From: Lachnospiraceae bacterium
Lineage (GTDB): Bacteria; Bacillota; Clostridia; Lachnospirales; Lachnospiraceae
Assembly (NCBI GenBank): GCA_015057585.1
Contig: SVEF01000015.1
Coordinates: 23,629 to 87,628, forward strand
Direction of reading: 5' to 3'
DNA: 64,000 bases
The stretch's first letter is position 1; each line of letters begins with the position of its first letter. Shown piece by piece: positions 27,759-35,894 of the stretch. A program made the translations under genes and the position numbers. Below the pieces are notes generated by a model. The model was not told the origin of the DNA. It searched no databases and saw only the letters and a program-made list of their open reading frames with translations.

Positions 27759-28252
27759 ATGCAGATACAAGAGATATTGAACAATCCGTGGATTGCGGTT
27801 TTTGGAGGAATTCTTTTGATTCTCCTGCTACTGTGGCCTGTTTATGGAATTTTAAAAGGAACGAAGAATAAAAAGATATGGCTGTCACTATATGTATTTG
27901 GTCTTGTTTTTGGGGCAAGAATTTGGGTTGTCATGACAGGAATAATACAGACATCAGAGGGATTACAGACGACGGAATTATTGGGGCATGAAAAAATACT
28001 GGATAGTCTTTTACATACCTTACAGACGTTGAATGTCATAAAGGAGTTGCAGAAAAGTTACCTGATTCTGAGCGGTTTGACAGGAAGAAATATGATGCGT
28101 TGGATTATGTCTCTATGATGGTGCATGCGGCAAAGGTGAAGGAGAAGGGAGGCTTAGAAAACGCATTGTATGGTGGAAAATTGAAAAAAGCGGAATTTAA
28201 ACAGTGGGACAATAAATTGCATGATGATGCATTAAAAAGTTGGTTTCTGTAG
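27759..28252 (+). pseudogene. Small membrane-anchored hypothetical gene, probably frameshifted
   Basis: A frame from ATG 27759 (GGAAAGGATG upstream) codes for one or two membrane helices and runs to a stop at 28116-28118. From about 28050 a second frame reads as good protein (EKLPDSERFDRKKYDALDY, then GGLENALYGGKLKKAEF) up to TAG 28250-28252, while the first frame becomes atypical (TGRNMMRWIMSL). A shift between frames near 28020-28060 is the likely reason. Family not recognised. Confidence 0.5.
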
Positions 28253-28475
28253 ACGGAAACATGTATTTGCATGAACGTCTGCTTCCGTCGGTGCATTCCG
28301 GGGCAGTGGTGTGCGTGCCGGTTTTTCAAGGGAAGTATGTATTATTGAAACAATACCGGCATGCTTTGCGTGACGTGCAGTATGCATTCCCGATGGGAAA
28401 ATTACGGACGGCTATACGCTGGGAGCATATGCTTATTTGGAAGCGAGAGAGTTAGTTCTGCAAAATGACAACTGA
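28240..28475 (+). pseudogene. Degraded NUDIX (ADP-ribose pyrophosphatase-like) fragment
   Basis: GNMYLHERLLPSVHSGAVV, then VLLKQYRHALRDVQYAFPMGK, is the N-terminal half of an ADP-ribose-pyrophosphatase-type NUDIX protein. Just after PMGK the frame shifts; the next frame continues ITDGYTLGAYAYLEAREL and then stops at 28473, before the NUDIX box is complete. The gene is broken and truncated. Confidence 0.65.
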
Positions 28476-28504
28476 TGCGAAACGACATGTAAGAAAAGAT
28501 TCCA

Positions 28505-28533
28505 TTGACGGTGTTTGGAGAATATGCTAAAAT
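28505..28533 (+). promoter_or_regulatory. Promoter of the purine-riboswitch transcript
   Basis: TTGACG (28505-28510), 17 bases, extended -10 TGC-TAAAAT (28528-28533), placing the start of the RNA just before the aptamer. Confidence 0.75.
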
Positions 28534-28544
28534 GTGCGGGTATG

Positions 28545-28638
28545 TTTAGGTATAAGCCTGCAATATGGGCAGGCGTTTCTACAAACCGCCGCAAATGGTT
28601 GACTACCGGTTTTAATGAAAAATCGGTAGTCTTTTTTT
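28545..28638 (+). ncRNA. Purine (guanine-type) riboswitch with terminator
   Basis: Aptamer: GGTATAA, P2 stem GCCTGC/GCAGGC with loop AATATGG, joiner GTTTCTAC, P3 AACC/GGTT with loop GCCGCAAAT, then GACTACC. The joiner and both kissing loops match the xpt guanine aptamer, and the discriminating base in GACTA is C, so guanine/hypoxanthine is the expected ligand. The 3' strand GACTACCG is also the 5' arm of a terminator with CGGTAGTC followed by TTTTTTT, i.e. an OFF switch. The controlled gene is at 28667. Confidence 0.9.
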
Positions 28639-28666
28639 GACTGCCGGAGAAAGGGAGGCATGTAAA

Positions 28667-28915
28667 ATGCATATTTTTTGGGAAGTAATTGGCTATATTG
28701 GCACAATACTCGTTATTCTTTCGATGATGATGACATCGGTAACAAAACTTCGTGTTATCAATGTATGCGGCGCAGCGTTCAGTACGGTCTATGCAGTTGT
28801 GTGTGATGCGTGGGCCATTGTTGTGATGAATGTCTGTCTCATGGCAATCAATATTTTTCACTTAATCAGAGAATACAAAATGAAAAAATCAGATGTACAA
28901 CCTCATGCAGAATGA
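28667..28915 (+). CDS. YgjV-like small membrane protein under purine riboswitch
   Basis: 82 residues from ATG 28667 (GGGAGG seven bases upstream). Three hydrophobic helices: IGYIGTILVILSMMM, LRVINVCGAAFSTVYAVV and AIVVMNVCLMAINIFHLI. The pattern EVIGYIGT...TKLRVINVCGA...MNVCLMAIN is that of short YgjV-type inner-membrane proteins. Function is unknown; the guanine riboswitch in front implies a role in purine handling, perhaps transport. That link is inference from regulation only. Confidence 0.75.
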   Translation: MHIFWEVIGYIGTILVILSMMMTSVTKLRVINVCGAAFSTVYAVVCDAWAIVVMNVCLMAINIFHLIREYKMKKSDVQPHAE

Positions 28916-28961
28916 TTTATAATGAATCTGATAGGATTTAAAAAAGAGGGGAGACAATCGT

Positions 28962-30743
28962 ATGATAAGTACCTTAGACCGACCAAACAAAATTCCGGGC
29001 GATGCGTATCGTTTCGGGGCATTTGCAGATGGATGTGTGTTGTTGAATAAGAAAAAGAATCACCTTCCGGCGATGGGCTGGAACAGCTGGAATGCCTTCG
29101 GCAGTGGAAATACAGAAGCACTGACCAAAATGATGGCAGACAAAATGGTAGAGCTTGGGTTAAAGGAACTGGGCTATCGGTATGTGGTGCTGGATGACGG
29201 TTGTTACAAATCAGAGCGTGTGAATGGGGAACTTTCCAATGAAAACGTAAAATTTCCGTCCGGATTTAGGGCTCTGAGCGATTATGTGCACAGCTTGGGG
29301 TTAAGGTTCGGAATGTACAATGACATCGGCACCAATCTTTGCGCCGGTGCGGCAGTGGGAACCTGCGGACATGAGAATGTGGATGCGCACTCCTATATTG
29401 AGTGGGGCGTTGACTTTTTAAAGGTGGATAACTGTTATTATCTGTGGGACAACGCTACTTTTTCTGCAGGGACTAACGCAAAGTACACTTATGCCCCTAA
29501 AATTAAATCAATTCGTATTTGCGGAAACGGCATCGAGAAGTTTTACGATGCGGTGCAGGACGGCGTCCTGACCGGACAGGGGTGTAAAAAGGAAGAGGAC
29601 TGTGTATGGAACATCGGCACGTTTGACGGAACGAATGTCGGAACGACACCGGTGGGTATCCGGAGCGGAGAATTGGAATTTTCGGTCGAAGTTCCGGTTG
29701 CCGGGGAATATGAAGTCTTTGTTACCTATGCTTCCGGCGAAGAACCGGGCGTGGGCCGCTGGATGCAAATCGGTGTGGGAGATACCGTGGCTTATGATGA
29801 GATGGTTGTTGCTACTGAGGATAAGGACACGTATGCAGAAGGTGAAGGCATTCCGGTTACGCTCGTAGCGGGAGCAAACTGTCTTCGGGTGATGAACCAC
29901 AGACGGCAGGAAAATACGCTGATGTCTTATGCGGCATTATTGGAGGAATTAAATAAAGTAAATCCGGAGCATGATATCATCTATTCCATTTGTGAGTGGG
30001 GTAAAACCCAGCCGCACAACTGGGGTTACAAGGTGGGAGACTCCTGGCGTATCTTAAATGACATTACATTTTGTGTGGGTTCCGACGGAAATCCGGGCAG
30101 GGGAACCTGGTTTGACCAGGGTACGGCAAGTGTGACCTCCCAGTATGATAAGGCTGTGGTAATGGACGAGTTTGCCGGACTTACTAAGGGATGGAATGAT
30201 CCGGATATGCTGATGATTGGCATGGATGGTCTGACAGAGACCATGAATAAAACGCATATGACAATGTGGTGCATGATGAACTCCCCACTGATGCTGGGGC
30301 TCGACTTGCGTCGCGTAAAGCAGGGGGATGCGCTTCACAGAATTATTGCAAACAAAGAGTTGATTGCGCTTAACCAGGATGCACTTGGTATTCAGGCAAA
30401 GCGTGTTTTTACAACAATACCGACCGAGACACCGGATACGGATTACATAACCAACCACAACCGTTGCGATATTCTGGCAAAGCCGCTTGCAGACGGAAGC
30501 GTGGCAATCAGTTTTATCAATGTAAACGATAAAGATTATGAGGGAACTTTGAGTATAACAACAGAGCAGATTGTGAAATTGCTTCGACATAAGATGGTAA
30601 AAGCTGACGTATTTGCCGAAGCAAAGAACTACGAAATAACAGATCTTTGGAGCGGACAGGTGACAGAAAACGCAAACGGGACATTTAAAGTTAACGGTCT
30701 TGCGGCATGTGATAATGTTACTATCCGTGTAACACCGGTGTAA
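28962..30743 (+). CDS. Alpha-galactosidase (GH27) with inserted beta-sandwich domain
   Basis: 593 residues, no signal peptide. GH27 signatures: MGWNSWNAFG near residue 38, VLDDGCY near 77, nucleophile motif FLKVDNCYY with Asp156, and GWNDPDMLMIG with acid/base Asp415. Between ~200 and 320 a carbohydrate-binding-like beta-sandwich (VPVAGEYEVFVTYASGE, NCLRVMNHRR) interrupts the barrel. C-terminal beta domain from ~500. Removes terminal alpha-galactosyl units of melibiose/raffinose-type sugars inside the cell. Confidence 0.9.
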   Translation: MISTLDRPNKIPGDAYRFGAFADGCVLLNKKKNHLPAMGWNSWNAFGSGNTEALTKMMADKMVELGLKELGYRYVVLDDGCYKSERVNGELSNENVKFPSGFRALSDYVHSLGLRFGMYNDIGTNLCAGAAVGTCGHENVDAHSYIEWGVDFLKVDNCYYLWDNATFSAGTNAKYTYAPKIKSIRICGNGIEKFYDAVQDGVLTGQGCKKEEDCVWNIGTFDGTNVGTTPVGIRSGELEFSVEVPVAGEYEVFVTYASGEEPGVGRWMQIGVGDTVAYDEMVVATEDKDTYAEGEGIPVTLVAGANCLRVMNHRRQENTLMSYAALLEELNKVNPEHDIIYSICEWGKTQPHNWGYKVGDSWRILNDITFCVGSDGNPGRGTWFDQGTASVTSQYDKAVVMDEFAGLTKGWNDPDMLMIGMDGLTETMNKTHMTMWCMMNSPLMLGLDLRRVKQGDALHRIIANKELIALNQDALGIQAKRVFTTIPTETPDTDYITNHNRCDILAKPLADGSVAISFINVNDKDYEGTLSITTEQIVKLLRHKMVKADVFAEAKNYEITDLWSGQVTENANGTFKVNGLAACDNVTIRVTPV

Positions 30744-30747
30744 GAAG

Positions 30748-31362
30748 ATGGAACTGCAGATAGAAGGATTGTTCCGCAAACAGGCTGCGGTGCAGATACA
30801 TGAGTATTTGCACAAGGAACTGGGCGAAGCAGATGAAACAGATGTCAGGGCATCCTATACACTGCGTGATTTATTCGACTGCCGGGTGTGTGCCGGGCAT
30901 ATAATGCAGGTCTACGTAAAAGGCATCATGGAAGCCTGCACGGCAGAAGACGGTTCGCTTATCTTTGGGACGGAACAGGAGGTTTCCGGGGGAGAAGCGA
31001 AGGCAATCATTCAGAGGATATATCAGAAAGAACTTCGTTTTCCGAAGAAAGCATCAGAAGAAAGGCAGGTAGTTCCTGTTTGTATTACGGAAGAAGAAGC
31101 GTTGCATATGCTGTTAACTGAGAAATATCCGGTATTGGTAGATGTTCGGACAAAACGGGAATTTGAGGAAGGTCACGTGAAAGGCGCAGAGCATATTCCG
31201 CTGATGGAGCTGATGAAAAATCCGTATGGAGTATCTGCCTATCGCGATGAGCCCATTCTTTTTTATTGTACCAAAGGAATTCAGAGCAGGGTCGCTGCGC
31301 AGTGTCTGTTAGAGGCAGGATATACAAAGGTATTTCATTTTGCGTGGAACGGACAGATATAA
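30748..31362 (+). CDS. Rhodanese-domain protein with unknown N-terminal half
   Basis: 204 residues. Residues ~115-204 are a rhodanese: VLVDVRTKREFEEGHVKGAEHIP and LFYCTKGIQSR with active-site Cys174. Residues 1-105 are helical, contain a DCRVCAGH element and are not recognised. Rhodaneses carry sulfur as persulfide between donors and acceptors. It starts 5 bp after the alpha-galactosidase stop and may be transcribed with it. Confidence 0.82.
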   Translation: MELQIEGLFRKQAAVQIHEYLHKELGEADETDVRASYTLRDLFDCRVCAGHIMQVYVKGIMEACTAEDGSLIFGTEQEVSGGEAKAIIQRIYQKELRFPKKASEERQVVPVCITEEEALHMLLTEKYPVLVDVRTKREFEEGHVKGAEHIPLMELMKNPYGVSAYRDEPILFYCTKGIQSRVAAQCLLEAGYTKVFHFAWNGQI

Positions 31363-31383
31363 GCAGAAGGTGTGGTATTTTTG

Positions 31384-31412
31384 TTGAAAGATATTGCAAG
31401 ATGTGTTATAAT
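31384..31412 (+). promoter_or_regulatory. Promoter of the YbjN-YbjN-AAA protease operon
   Basis: TTGAAA (31384-31389), 17 bases, TATAAT (31407-31412). First gene starts 76 bases after the -10. Confidence 0.7.
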
Positions 31413-31487
31413 AATCTAAATGTTGGTTGTTGTTGATATAAATTGACAGACATCAGCAAAAGTCTAAAAGAAACCTGGAGGATGATT

Positions 31488-31919
31488 ATGAGCGAAGGAA
31501 CATTATTTAAAGCAAGCAGAGAAATTATTAGTGCATTAGAGGCAAAGGGAATTAAGTACACAACCCGGACTGCAGAAAAAATGTCGACAGTACGTGTGGC
31601 TTATTCCGGAGAAAATTTCAGCTCTTTAGAAATCAGCTTTATTTCCACAGATGATGATAATGACGTTGCGGTAAGAGCTTGGGCTTATATTCCGTCCGTT
31701 CCTAAGGCAAAGCGTCCGCAGGTACAGGAAACCGTAAATGCAATGAATGCAAAATTCCGTTATGTAAAGTTCGTTTTGGACGAAGAAGATGTTAACATGG
31801 AATTCGATTTTCCGGTAAGAGTAACCAATGTTGGAGATATTGCAACGGAAATTATCAGCAGATTTACAAACATTGCGGATGAAGCATATCCGGAATTTAT
31901 GAAGGCTATGTGGGCATAA
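31488..31919 (+). CDS. YbjN-like protein 1
   Basis: 143 residues from ATG 31488 (TGGAGGATGATT upstream; in-frame ATG at 31482 is too close to the ribosome site). The sequence has the alpha-beta pattern of YbjN proteins, which resemble type III secretion chaperones in fold: FKASREIISALEAKGIKY, DNDVAVRAWAYIPSVPK, FRYVKFVLDEEDVNMEFDF, ending DEAYPEFMKAMWA. It is a tandem paralogue of the next protein. No signal peptide. A chaperone or adaptor role for the downstream AAA protease is an inference. Confidence 0.75.
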   Translation: MSEGTLFKASREIISALEAKGIKYTTRTAEKMSTVRVAYSGENFSSLEISFISTDDDNDVAVRAWAYIPSVPKAKRPQVQETVNAMNAKFRYVKFVLDEEDVNMEFDFPVRVTNVGDIATEIISRFTNIADEAYPEFMKAMWA

Positions 31920-31951
31920 AAAACAATAGGAAGAATACGGAGGAAAAAACT

Positions 31952-32359
31952 ATGGCAAATATGGCAGCAAAAATTTTCGCAGCATCGTTAGATGAGCATG
32001 GTGTAAAGTACCAGTATGCAAATGATGAAGAATCTGTAATGCATGTGGGTTGGAAGGTAGAAGGAACCAATTTGGATTTGTTTTTTAAGTTCTCTGATGA
32101 TAATGAAGATGTTCAGGTGTTCGGACGTTTCTTAAACGTTCCGGAAGACAAGACTGAAAAGATGTATAAGGCATGTAACGAATGTAACTGCAGATTCCGC
32201 TGGGCAAAGTTTACGGTAGTAGACGGAAAGATTTCCGTAGAGTCTGATGCGATTATCCAGTTGGATTCCTGCGCGGAAGAAGTAACCGGTTACATGATTC
32301 GTCTGACAAAGATTGTGGAAGCTGCATACCCTGTTTTCATGAAAGCGATGTGGGCATAA
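31952..32359 (+). CDS. YbjN-like protein 2
   Basis: 135 residues from ATG 31952 (ACGGAGGAAAA upstream). Same layout as the preceding protein: AAKIFAASLDEHGVKYQ, DNEDVQVFGRFLNVPED, FRWAKFTVVDGKISVESDA, ending EAAYPVFMKAMWA. The shared C-terminal MKAMWA shows that the two came from a tandem duplication. Its stop is 3 bp before the AAA protein start, where there is no good ribosome site, so translation of the large gene probably depends on this one. Confidence 0.75.
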   Translation: MANMAAKIFAASLDEHGVKYQYANDEESVMHVGWKVEGTNLDLFFKFSDDNEDVQVFGRFLNVPEDKTEKMYKACNECNCRFRWAKFTVVDGKISVESDAIIQLDSCAEEVTGYMIRLTKIVEAAYPVFMKAMWA

Positions 32360-32362
32360 GTT

Positions 32363-35300
32363 ATGGCAGCAAAACATAATGGTGTATATGCTGCAGCATT
32401 GCAGTTTTATGGAAAGTCCTCCGGCATTACGCCGGAGGCAGTTCTTTTTTGCTATTCCAAACTGCTGCTGATGGGAGAAGCAGCACTGCGTAGTCTGCTC
32501 TCGGAACAGGAACTGGCTGATCTGGAAGGCGCAAGAAGTTATTTGACCGGACAGAAACTGGACTTAAATTTGGTAAAAACGGGAATGCAGCTTTTGATTC
32601 CATTGGTACAGGCGATGGAAGAATATCGGGAAAACTGCAGTGCATTTGAAAAATACCTGGAGTCGTGCAGCAGTGATACAACATCTGAGGCCATTTTAAA
32701 AGAGGCTGTTGCACGGATGTCGGTTCCGTTGGAAAAAGTTTTTGGCGAAGGAAAGACGATGGACTCGGTATTCGATTACAGAACCGAGTTGAAGGAAAAA
32801 GTGGACAAGCAGCCAAAGAAGGAAGAACCGAAGACGGAACCAGAAAAAGAAGAAAAGAGTGAGCCGAAAGAGTCAAAACCTGCAGATACATCTTCAGAAA
32901 AGGGACAGATGCAGAAGACGGCTGACGAAGCAGAGAAAACTCGCCAGGACAACAATGACGCGGAGGATTCGACTTTGGTTGGGTTATCAAAGCATTATCG
33001 CAATCTTACCAGCACACTGCTTGATGTTGTCAAAGGTCAGGACGGTGCGGTGGCAAAGTTTGTTCAGGGGTGCTTCCAGGGTGAAATGTTAAAAAGATCG
33101 GAAAAAGGAAAGAATCCGAGAGCAACGTTCTTTTTCTTCGGACCTCCGGGAGTCGGTAAAACCTTACTTGCCGAGACGGCCGCAGAGGTCATGCAACGCC
33201 CATACAAAATATTCAATATGAGTGAGTATTCGTCGCAGTATTCTCATGAAGAACTGATTGGTACTCCACAGATGTATAAGAATGCCAGAGAGGGTGAACT
33301 GGTAAAGTTTGTTCGGGAAAATCCGGAATGTATTCTGGTATTTGATGAGATTGAAAAAGCACATCTGCTGGTCATCCGTCTGTTCCTGCAGATTTTGGGT
33401 TCGGGCCGTTTAAATAATCTGACCAGAGAAGAAGAGACGAGTTTTACGGATGCGATCGTTATTTTCACGTCAAATGTCGGAAAGGAATTATATGCAGACC
33501 GCAGTGTGGACCTGACTTCTTTGCCGGATAAGGTAATTATTGACGCCATCCGGAACGAGAAGGACAAATATGGTGATCCGGTGCTTCCGAATGAGATTTG
33601 TTCCAGAATTGCGTCCGGTAATACGATTATGTTCAATCACTTAAGCGTGAGACAGTTGGCTGATATGACAGAGCGCTCGTTTGAACGGGTGTCAGAGGCC
33701 ATGAGCGAAGAATATGCCTGCCATATTACGTTTGCAAATACATTGCCTCGCTTATTCCTTTACAAGACGGGTGGCAGTATCGATGCACGTGTGGCGACAA
33801 AGCAGAGTGGCAATTTCTTAAAGAAAGAGATTTATGAATTTGCCAGACAGATTGACAGTAGCCGCGTTTCGGATAAGAAGATTTCTTCCATTCATTTTGA
33901 CGTGGATTGGGAAGGGGTCAGTCCGGAAATCAAAGCGCTGTTTTTTAACGAGACAAAGACAGAAGTGCTCATTCTGGCAGATGCCAAAGTGGCAGAAAAA
34001 CACGCCATTAATGAAGAAAAATATAAGGTATACTACGCAAGTTCTTTGGAAGAAGCCAGAAAGTATCTGGCGCAGGACATTGCGGCAGTATTTATCGATC
34101 CGTTCTTTGGAAGACGTTCCGATAATATGAATATTTTGAGTATTGCGGACTATAACACAGATGGTGTTGGACTTTTCAATGAACTGATGGAGTCGCAGGC
34201 ATCTCTTCCGATTCATCTGGTTGAGGTGGATAAGACCTTATCAGAGACGGATGTCAGAACATTCTTAAGTGAAGGTGCAGTAAGCATTGTACACTTTGAC
34301 AATGATTGTCCGGAACGTTTTGGCAGACATGTCGAAGAAATTTTGGATGAAGTCTACATGGAGCATACGAGCGTGCAGTTCTTCCAACAGGGCTGGGTGA
34401 TTGACTTTAAGTCCAAGCAGGAAGTCGGAGATGACGGAAAGATTAAGATTCTGTTCTATGATCTGAAAAAGAGAATGGCTGTGGACATCGAGAGCCGTGG
34501 TTCGGTGCTTAGTGAAGCGGAGCGTCCGAAGGTGAAGTTCAGTGATGTCATTGGTGCCCAGAAGGCAAAGGATGATCTGACGTACTACATAGACTACCTG
34601 AAGAACCCGAAGAAATTTCTTTTGTCCGGAGGAAAGCCACCGAAGGGTGTGCTTTTATACGGACCTCCGGGTACCGGTAAGACCATGCTTGCAAGAGCGA
34701 TGGCAGGGGAATCGGATATTACCTTTATTGAAACCAGTGCGGCTTCGTTTAAGGATAAGTATGTCGGTGAAAGTGAGGCAAATATCCGCAGAGTGTTTGC
34801 AAGGGCAAAGCGCTATGCACCGGCAATTATCTTTATCGATGAAATTGATGCTATCGGCAAGAAGAGAACCGGCAGCGAAGTAACGGCGATTACCGAAAGT
34901 ATGTTAAATGCACTGCTTACCGAAATGGATGGCTTTAAGACAGATATGAAGAAACCAATCTTTGTTCTTGCGGCTACCAATTACGGTGTGGGTGACAGCA
35001 GTGAAGGTATTGCGGATTTGGACCCGGCGTTAATCCGTCGTTTCGATAACAAGATTTATGTGGATCTTCCGAATAAAGAGGAAAGAGAGACGTATATCCG
35101 TCTGTTGCTTAGTAAGAGAAAAGAAGCGGCAGTGTCGGATCAGGTCATCAGTAATCTGGCAGACAGAACGACCGGTCAGAGCCTTGCGATTATCAATAAT
35201 GTAGTAGACCTGGCGTTCCGTAATGCGCTGAAGGTAAGCGATAAAATGCAGGACGATGATTTACTGAATGCACTGGAAGAGTATATGTACGGTGAGAAGA

Positions 35301-35851
35301 TAGAACGGACACCGAAATATTATCGGAGCGTTGCGATTCATGAAACCGGACATGCTTATATTTCTTACCTTGGCGGAGATACGCCTTCCTATATTACGAT
35401 TGAATCCAGAGGAAATTTCGGCGGCTATATGCAGCACGGAAATTCCGAAGAAGTCATGAGTTATACAAAGGAAGATTTATTGTCCAAGATTCGGACGTCT
35501 CTTGCCGGAAGAGCAGCAGAGGAAGTATTCTTCTCCAAAGAAGAATCGTTGAATACCGGTGCATCCAGTGACCTGCGACATGCAACGCATTATGCGTTCC
35601 AGATGATTTGCAGCTATGGTATGGGAGAGCATCAGATGCTGACATTGACCAAGGAAGAAATTTTAAGGTCTGCACTGGCTGAGTCGTATGTCAGACAGGT
35701 AGATGCCATTCTTCAGGAGCAGATGAAGAAGACGGTTGCATTGCTGGAAGAAAACAGGGAGATTGTGCAGGCAATTGCAGACGAGCTGATTAGCAGAAAC
35801 CATCTGACCGGAAAAGAATTTACTGAAATTGTAGAAAGATTTAAGAAATAA
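32363..35851 (+). CDS. ClpB-type AAA+ / receiver-like / FtsH AAA+ and M41 protease fusion
   Basis: 1162 residues. 1-140 helical; 145-205 Lys/Glu/Pro-rich linker. AAA+ 1 (~215-480) is of ClpB/ClpC D2 type: Walker A GPPGVGKT (260-267), Walker B VFDEIEKA (Asp328, Glu329), sensor FTSNVG. ~533-655 is receiver-like: VLILAD, strand FIDP with Asp579, LPIHLVE, VSIVHF. AAA+ 2 and protease (~722-1162) are FtsH-like: Walker A GPPGTGKT (767-774), FIDEIDAIG (Asp826), arginine fingers in ALIRRFD, HETGH (993-997) and third zinc ligand Asp1070. FtsH's two N-terminal membrane helices are absent, so it is soluble. All catalytic residues are present. Operon with two YbjN-like proteins. Confidence 0.92.
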   Translation: MAAKHNGVYAAALQFYGKSSGITPEAVLFCYSKLLLMGEAALRSLLSEQELADLEGARSYLTGQKLDLNLVKTGMQLLIPLVQAMEEYRENCSAFEKYLESCSSDTTSEAILKEAVARMSVPLEKVFGEGKTMDSVFDYRTELKEKVDKQPKKEEPKTEPEKEEKSEPKESKPADTSSEKGQMQKTADEAEKTRQDNNDAEDSTLVGLSKHYRNLTSTLLDVVKGQDGAVAKFVQGCFQGEMLKRSEKGKNPRATFFFFGPPGVGKTLLAETAAEVMQRPYKIFNMSEYSSQYSHEELIGTPQMYKNAREGELVKFVRENPECILVFDEIEKAHLLVIRLFLQILGSGRLNNLTREEETSFTDAIVIFTSNVGKELYADRSVDLTSLPDKVIIDAIRNEKDKYGDPVLPNEICSRIASGNTIMFNHLSVRQLADMTERSFERVSEAMSEEYACHITFANTLPRLFLYKTGGSIDARVATKQSGNFLKKEIYEFARQIDSSRVSDKKISSIHFDVDWEGVSPEIKALFFNETKTEVLILADAKVAEKHAINEEKYKVYYASSLEEARKYLAQDIAAVFIDPFFGRRSDNMNILSIADYNTDGVGLFNELMESQASLPIHLVEVDKTLSETDVRTFLSEGAVSIVHFDNDCPERFGRHVEEILDEVYMEHTSVQFFQQGWVIDFKSKQEVGDDGKIKILFYDLKKRMAVDIESRGSVLSEAERPKVKFSDVIGAQKAKDDLTYYIDYLKNPKKFLLSGGKPPKGVLLYGPPGTGKTMLARAMAGESDITFIETSAASFKDKYVGESEANIRRVFARAKRYAPAIIFIDEIDAIGKKRTGSEVTAITESMLNALLTEMDGFKTDMKKPIFVLAATNYGVGDSSEGIADLDPALIRRFDNKIYVDLPNKEERETYIRLLLSKRKEAAVSDQVISNLADRTTGQSLAIINNVVDLAFRNALKVSDKMQDDDLLNALEEYMYGEKIERTPKYYRSVAIHETGHAYISYLGGDTPSYITIESRGNFGGYMQHGNSEEVMSYTKEDLLSKIRTSLAGRAAEEVFFSKEESLNTGASSDLRHATHYAFQMICSYGMGEHQMLTLTKEEILRSALAESYVRQVDAILQEQMKKTVALLEENREIVQAIADELISRNHLTGKEFTEIVERFKK

Positions 35852-35855
35852 AAAT

Positions 35856-35889
35856 AAGGCGGTACGTGAATTTGCGTACCGCCTTTTGC
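35856..35889. terminator. Bidirectional terminator between convergent genes
   Basis: AAGGCGGTACG pairs perfectly with CGTACCGCCTT over a short loop, followed by TTG on the plus strand and preceded by an A-rich stretch for the minus strand. Confidence 0.85.
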
Positions 35890-35894
35890 TGTCT

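Noticed and set aside
33244..33636. Minus-strand ORF inside the AAA fusion gene
   Set aside because: Shadow frame with no motif; the plus-strand reading is certain.
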